In this document: positions 60,031 through 64,000 of the stretch, in pieces
Layout: every line of letters starts with the position of its first letter
Numbering within the stretch: position 1 is the first letter of the stretch
From: Pseudomonas bubulae
Lineage (GTDB): Bacteria; Pseudomonadota; Gammaproteobacteria; Pseudomonadales; Pseudomonadaceae
Length of the DNA stretch: 64,000 bases
Direction: 5' to 3'
Assembly: GCF_900618535.1 (NCBI RefSeq)
Contig: NZ_UYJA01000001.1
Span: 1,240,001 to 1,304,000 of the forward strand
Program-made: the position numbers and the translations under genes
Notes under the pieces: model-generated
What the model was told of the DNA's origin: nothing
The model's input: the letters and a program-made list of their open reading frames with translations, nothing else
The model's database searches: none

Positions 60031-61659
60031 ATGTCGGGAACCACTCTGTTACTCAACCTCGCGGGCGCCATCGCACTTTTGCTGTGGGGCACCCATATGA
60101 TTTCCACGGCCCTGCTGCGCGGGTTTGGCACCCAGCTGCGCAACTGGATGGGGCGCAATCTGAATAACCGCTGGATGGCACTGATCAGCGGCATAGGCAT
60201 TACCGGCGTACTGCAAAGCAGTACGGCGGTCAGCCTCATGGCCACGTCCTTTACCGCAGCCGGCACCCTGGGCCTGGCGCCCGCCCTGGCCGTGATGCTG
60301 GGGGCCAATATCGGCTCGACCCTGGTGGTACAACTGCTGAGTTTTGATACCTCGCTGGCAATGCCGGTGACTTTGCTGACAGGTTATATCGTCTTTCGCC
60401 TGCGCGATGATTCGCGGTTTGAAAGCGTCGGCTGCGCACAGATAGGCCTGGGCCTGATGCTGCTGGCCCTGGGCTTGCTCAGCGCCACTCTGGGCCATAT
60501 GGAAGCCACCTCGGTGTTTCGCGCCATCATGCAAAGCCTGGAAGGCGATGTGATCATCGCGGTGGTCGCTGCCGTGCTGCTGACCTGGATCTGCCACTCC
60601 AGCGTCGCGGTGGTGCTGTTGATCGCCTCGCTGGCAGGTGCTGGCCTGATGACGCCCGCCACCGCCATCGCCTTGATGCTCGGCGCCAATATCGGCGGCG
60701 CCTTGCCCTCCGTGATGAGCGCCAGTTCGCCAGTGGCGCGACGCCTGCCTATGGGCAACTTGCTGGCGCGCCTGCTGGGCTCCCTGGCGCTGCTGCCCTG
60801 CCTGCCGCTGATAGCCAACTTGCTGGCTCGCAGCGATATCGGCCTGGCACATTGGGTGGTTTACCTGCATACCGCGTTCAATCTGCTGCTGGCCGTGGTG
60901 TTCATCGGCCTGATCGAACCTTGCGCACGCCTGCTGACTTACCTGTTTCCCCAGCAGGAGCCACCGGCAGACCCCGGCATGCCGCAATACCTGGACGAGG
61001 CCGGGCTTGAAGTGGCCAATATCGGCCTGTCCAATGCCGTACGCGAAGCCCTGCGCCTGGCGGACATGACCTCGCTGATGCTCAACCAGGTGTTGCAGCT
61101 GTTCGAGAAACCCGATCCGGACACAGCGGACAAGGTGCGCCAACTGGATCACTCCATCGACCTGCTAAGTGCCGCGATCCGCGCCTATCTTGCAGACATT
61201 GGCCAGGATGGCCTGAGCGATGACGATGCCGATCGCGCCCAGGAAGTGCTGATGTTCGTGATCAACCTTGAGCACGCCGGCGACATCCTCGGCAACCTCG
61301 CGCAACTGGCTGTTCGCCGCACACGCCGTGGCGAACGCTTTTCCTCATTCGAACTGATCCAGATCCAGGCCATGCACCTGGCCCTGCTGGACAGCCTGAA
61401 CCTGGCCGTTACCGCGTTTTTGCGTGAGGACGTGAGCGCTGCCAAGGCACTGATCGGCCACAAGGAGACCGTGCGCAAGCTGGAAGCCAGCGCCAGCCGC
61501 GAGCACTTTCGCAAGCTGCAGAACGACAAGACGGCCTGGGCCGAATCCGGGGATATCTTCCAGCGGGTGCTGCGCGACTACCGACGCGTCCATCATCATA
61601 TTGCCGCACTCGGCTATACGGTACTGGAGCGCAATACCGCGTCGGCCCAGGCCGCTTGA
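60031..61659 (+). CDS. Na/Pi cotransporter family protein with PhoU-like tail
   Basis: This 542-residue membrane protein has two inverted Na/Pi-cotransport repeats, seen as GVLQSSTAVSLMATSF and CHSSVAVVLLIAS, and GANIGSTLVVQLL with the later GANIGGALPS. A cytoplasmic PhoU-like helical region fills residues ~340-540. E. coli YjbB is the closest type I know and exports phosphate. GGAG lies 7 bp before the start at 60031. The pairing with mgtA, 78 bp upstream, suggests joint control of Mg2+ and phosphate. Confidence 0.85.
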   Translation: MSGTTLLLNLAGAIALLLWGTHMISTALLRGFGTQLRNWMGRNLNNRWMALISGIGITGVLQSSTAVSLMATSFTAAGTLGLAPALAVMLGANIGSTLVVQLLSFDTSLAMPVTLLTGYIVFRLRDDSRFESVGCAQIGLGLMLLALGLLSATLGHMEATSVFRAIMQSLEGDVIIAVVAAVLLTWICHSSVAVVLLIASLAGAGLMTPATAIALMLGANIGGALPSVMSASSPVARRLPMGNLLARLLGSLALLPCLPLIANLLARSDIGLAHWVVYLHTAFNLLLAVVFIGLIEPCARLLTYLFPQQEPPADPGMPQYLDEAGLEVANIGLSNAVREALRLADMTSLMLNQVLQLFEKPDPDTADKVRQLDHSIDLLSAAIRAYLADIGQDGLSDDDADRAQEVLMFVINLEHAGDILGNLAQLAVRRTRRGERFSSFELIQIQAMHLALLDSLNLAVTAFLREDVSAAKALIGHKETVRKLEASASREHFRKLQNDKTAWAESGDIFQRVLRDYRRVHHHIAALGYTVLERNTASAQAA

Positions 61660-61711
61660 TCGCAGACAGCAAAAAGGCGCCCAAGCACCAATGCAAACCA
61701 GTCATGGGCAT

Positions 61712-61798
61712 TGTGGGAGCGGGTTTTCCCGCGATACAGACGACGCGGTTCAACTATCAAACCGCGCTGTTCCAATCGCGAGCAAGCCCGCTCCCACA
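61712..61798. repeat. REP doublet
   Basis: Facing REP copies (TGTGGGAGCGGGTTTTCCCGCGAT and ATCGCGAGCAAGCCCGCTCCCAC) flank an inner palindrome CGCGGTT...AACCGCG. They lie between the cotransporter gene and clpA, at the right edge of the mgtA module. Confidence 0.9.
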
Positions 61799-61866
61799 GG
61801 GATTTTGCATCCCGCCCAACTGATCGTCACTGGCCCGAAGTCGCCTTTTATGACTACGGTGTTACA

Positions 61867-64000
61867 TCAAGCCATTTCGACTGCGGTTTCAAACTCGAAG
61901 GTCAACTCGCCGTTTTCCAGGTCGATGTGTACCACACCGCCATGATCGGCCAGTTCACCAAAGAGAATCTCCTCAGCCAACGGACGCTTGATCTTGTCCT
62001 GGATCAAACGGGCCATCGGCCGTGCCCCCATCAGCGCGTCATAACCACCCGCTGCAAGCCAGCCACGCGCCGCATCCGACACCTCGAGCTGCACGTGCTT
62101 GTCTTCCAGCTGCGCCTGCAGTTCGGTAAGGAACTTGTCCACCACATGCTTGATAACCTCATGGCTGAGGCGACCAAACTGGATAATGGTGTCCAGACGG
62201 TTACGGAACTCGGGGGTGAAGCTCTTCTTGATCGCTTCCATGGCATCGGAAGCATGATCCTGATGGGCAAAGCCCATCGAAGCCCGAGAGGCGGTTTCGG
62301 CACCGGCGTTGGTGGTCATGATGACGATCACGTTGCGGAAGTCCGCCTTGCGCCCGTTGTTGTCGGTCAGCGTGCCGTGGTCCATGACCTGCAGCAGCAG
62401 GTTGAAGACTTCAGGGTGCGCCTTCTCGATTTCATCGAGCAGCAGTACGCAGTGAGGTTGCTTGGTGATGGCCTCGGTCAGCAAACCGCCCTGATCGAAA
62501 CCGACATAGCCCGGAGGCGCACCGATCAGACGCGATACGGTGTGGCGCTCCATGTACTCGGACATGTCGAAGCGAATCAGCTCGATACCCAAAGCTTTGG
62601 CCAACTGGCGTGCTGCCTCGGTTTTACCGACACCGGTGGGGCCTGCGAACAGGAACGAACCGACCGGTTTGTCCGGTGACTTGAGCCCCGCACGGGACAA
62701 CTTGATTGCCGTGGACAACGAATCGATTGCCGCATCCTGGCCGAACACGGTCAGGCGCAGGTCGCGCTCGAGGTTGCGCAACAGCTCCTTGTCCGAGACC
62801 GAGACGTGTTTAGGCGGAATACGGGCGATTTTCGCCACGATATCTTCAACCTGCGCGACTTCAATGCGTTTAACCCGGCTTTCAACCGGTTGCAGACGCT
62901 GGAAGGCACCCGCCTCGTCGATCACATCAATGGCCTTGTCGGGCATGTGCCGGTCATTGATATAGCGCGAGGCCAGCTCCGCCGCTGCGCGCAGGGCTTC
63001 ATCGCTGTACTCGATGCCATGGTGCTGCTCGAAACGACCTTTAAGCCCGCGCAGAATGCTGATGGTATCTTCAACCGAAGGTTCGGATACGTCGACTTTC
63101 TGGAAACGGCGCGCCAGGGCGCGGTCTTTTTCGAAGATCCCGCGAAATTCCTGGAACGTGGTGGAACCGATGCAGCGAATGTCACCCGAAGACAGCAGCG
63201 GCTTGAGCAGGTTGGACGCATCCATCACCCCGCCCGAAGCCGCACCGGCACCGATGATCGTATGGATTTCGTCGATAAAGAGGATCGCTTGCGGGCGTTT
63301 CTTCAGCTCGCCCAGCAGCGCCTTGAAGCGCTTCTCGAAATCGCCACGGTACTTGGTACCTGCCAGCAAGGCGCCAAGATCCAGGGAGTAGACGATGCTG
63401 TTAGCCAGCAGGTCAGGCACCTGGTTATCGACGATGCGCTTGGCCAGACCCTCGGCAATCGCGGTTTTACCCACGCCTGCCTCACCCACCAGTAACGGGT
63501 TGTTTTTACGCCGACGCGCCAGGATCTGGGCGACACGCTCAACTTCCATTTCCCGACCTACCAGCGGATCGATCCGGCCCTGGCGGGCCAGTTCATTCAG
63601 GTTACTGGCATAAGCGTCCAGAGGATTGCTGGAAGACGACGATTCGCCGCCCTCTTCATCCTGCATCTCATGATCGCTGTCGCTGTGCTCGCCATGCCCG
63701 GGCACCTTGGAGATGCCGTGGGCAATAAAGTTGACCACATCGATGCGCGCCACGCTCTGTTGCTTGAGCAGGAATACGGCCTGGCTTTCCTGTTCGCTGA
63801 AGATGGCTACCAGCACATTGGCGCCGGTGACTTCACGCTTGCCGGAGCTCTGCACGTGGAACACGGCACGCTGCAAGACCCGCTGAAAACCCAGGGTTGG
63901 CTGCGTTTCGCGGTCTTCGTCGTGGACGGGGATCAGGGGAGTTGTGGAATCAATAAACTCTTGCAGGTCATGCTTGAGTTTTTCGAGGTTTGCGCCACAG
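61867..64000 (-). CDS. clpA: ATP-dependent Clp protease ATP-binding subunit ClpA, N-terminus outside window
   Basis: 711 codons are visible; the frame runs open to the window edge, so about 45 N-terminal residues are missing. The remaining part of the ClpS-binding N-domain is present ([28 protein letters not shown]). An acidic, serine-rich linker, AAA1 with GEAGVGKTA and AAA2 with GPTGVGKTE follow. The ClpP-binding IGx loop lies in AAA2. ClpA unfolds N-degron substrates produced by aat and bpt, which lie 7 kb away. The gene's start and clpS, expected upstream, are not in the window. Confidence 0.96.
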   Translation of the reverse strand, partial: CGANLEKLKHDLQEFIDSTTPLIPVHDEDRETQPTLGFQRVLQRAVFHVQSSGKREVTGANVLVAIFSEQESQAVFLLKQQSVARIDVVNFIAHGISKVPGHGEHSDSDHEMQDEEGGESSSSSNPLDAYASNLNELARQGRIDPLVGREMEVERVAQILARRRKNNPLLVGEAGVGKTAIAEGLAKRIVDNQVPDLLANSIVYSLDLGALLAGTKYRGDFEKRFKALLGELKKRPQAILFIDEIHTIIGAGAASGGVMDASNLLKPLLSSGDIRCIGSTTFQEFRGIFEKDRALARRFQKVDVSEPSVEDTISILRGLKGRFEQHHGIEYSDEALRAAAELASRYINDRHMPDKAIDVIDEAGAFQRLQPVESRVKRIEVAQVEDIVAKIARIPPKHVSVSDKELLRNLERDLRLTVFGQDAAIDSLSTAIKLSRAGLKSPDKPVGSFLFAGPTGVGKTEAARQLAKALGIELIRFDMSEYMERHTVSRLIGAPPGYVGFDQGGLLTEAITKQPHCVLLLDEIEKAHPEVFNLLLQVMDHGTLTDNNGRKADFRNVIVIMTTNAGAETASRASMGFAHQDHASDAMEAIKKSFTPEFRNRLDTIIQFGRLSHEVIKHVVDKFLTELQAQLEDKHVQLEVSDAARGWLAAGGYDALMGARPMARLIQDKIKRPLAEEILFGELADHGGVVHIDLENGELTFEFETAVEMA

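Overview
The window reads as a chromosomal segment of a Pseudomonas species, probably of the P. fluorescens/P. putida side of the genus. The basis is gene content and order: a fused tyrA-aroA gene, mupP beside ubiG, the N-acetylglutaminylglutamine amide (NAGGN) osmolyte operon, an UndA-type protein, and extragenic REP palindromes of the pseudomonad type. Nearly all of it is protein-coding. I saw no rRNA, tRNA, CRISPR array or insertion sequence.

Layout. (1) 1-2016 is the edge of what is probably an O-antigen locus: a decayed metallo-beta-lactamase-fold gene and the chain-length regulator wzz. (2) 2336-14162 is a core minus-strand block: lapA, ihfB, rpsA, cmk, tyrA-aroA, hisC, pheA, serC and gyrA. 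It joins aromatic amino acid and serine synthesis to translation and DNA topology genes. (3) 14493-20073 holds mtnA (minus), then mtaD-ubiG-mupP-yciK (plus), then an UndA-like 1-undecene-forming enzyme (minus). (4) 20119-28759 holds a GGDEF/EAL protein, an ABC exporter, a DsbA-family protein, trhO, bolA, a DUF2059 protein and fumC. (5) 28768-41519 is the accessory-looking part. Two very large related proteins (about 1390 and 1604 residues) flank the housekeeping pair pap-mnmC. The larger one ends in leucine-rich repeats and an NEL-type E3 ubiquitin ligase domain with a visible Cys-x-Asp motif. (6) 41863-46595 is the NAGGN osmoprotectant operon. (7) 46648-54126 is a minus-strand block: cysG, serS, crcB, rarA, lolA and ftsK. 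(8) 54495-56254 is aat-bpt-infA, which contains both N-degron aminoacyltransferases. (9) 56255-61866 is an mgtA/Na-Pi cotransporter module lying between infA and clpA and bounded on each side by a REP doublet. (10) 61867-64000 is clpA, cut by the window edge.

The observations I rate highest are these. First, the roughly 670-nt mgtA leader holds a good sigma70 promoter, a 79-codon ORF whose ribosome binding site can be paired in a hairpin, and then a 12-codon proline-containing leader peptide overlapping a perfect 8-bp stem; it resembles in logic the enterobacterial mgtL leader. Second, a giant NEL ubiquitin-ligase-like protein and its paralog without that domain sit in otherwise housekeeping DNA. 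Third, a terminator-like hairpin lies inside the divergent region upstream of the NAGGN operon, suggesting a hidden small RNA or attenuator. Start sites were moved downstream of the longest possible ORF where a Shine-Dalgarno sequence, gene overlap or family length argued for it; each entry says so.
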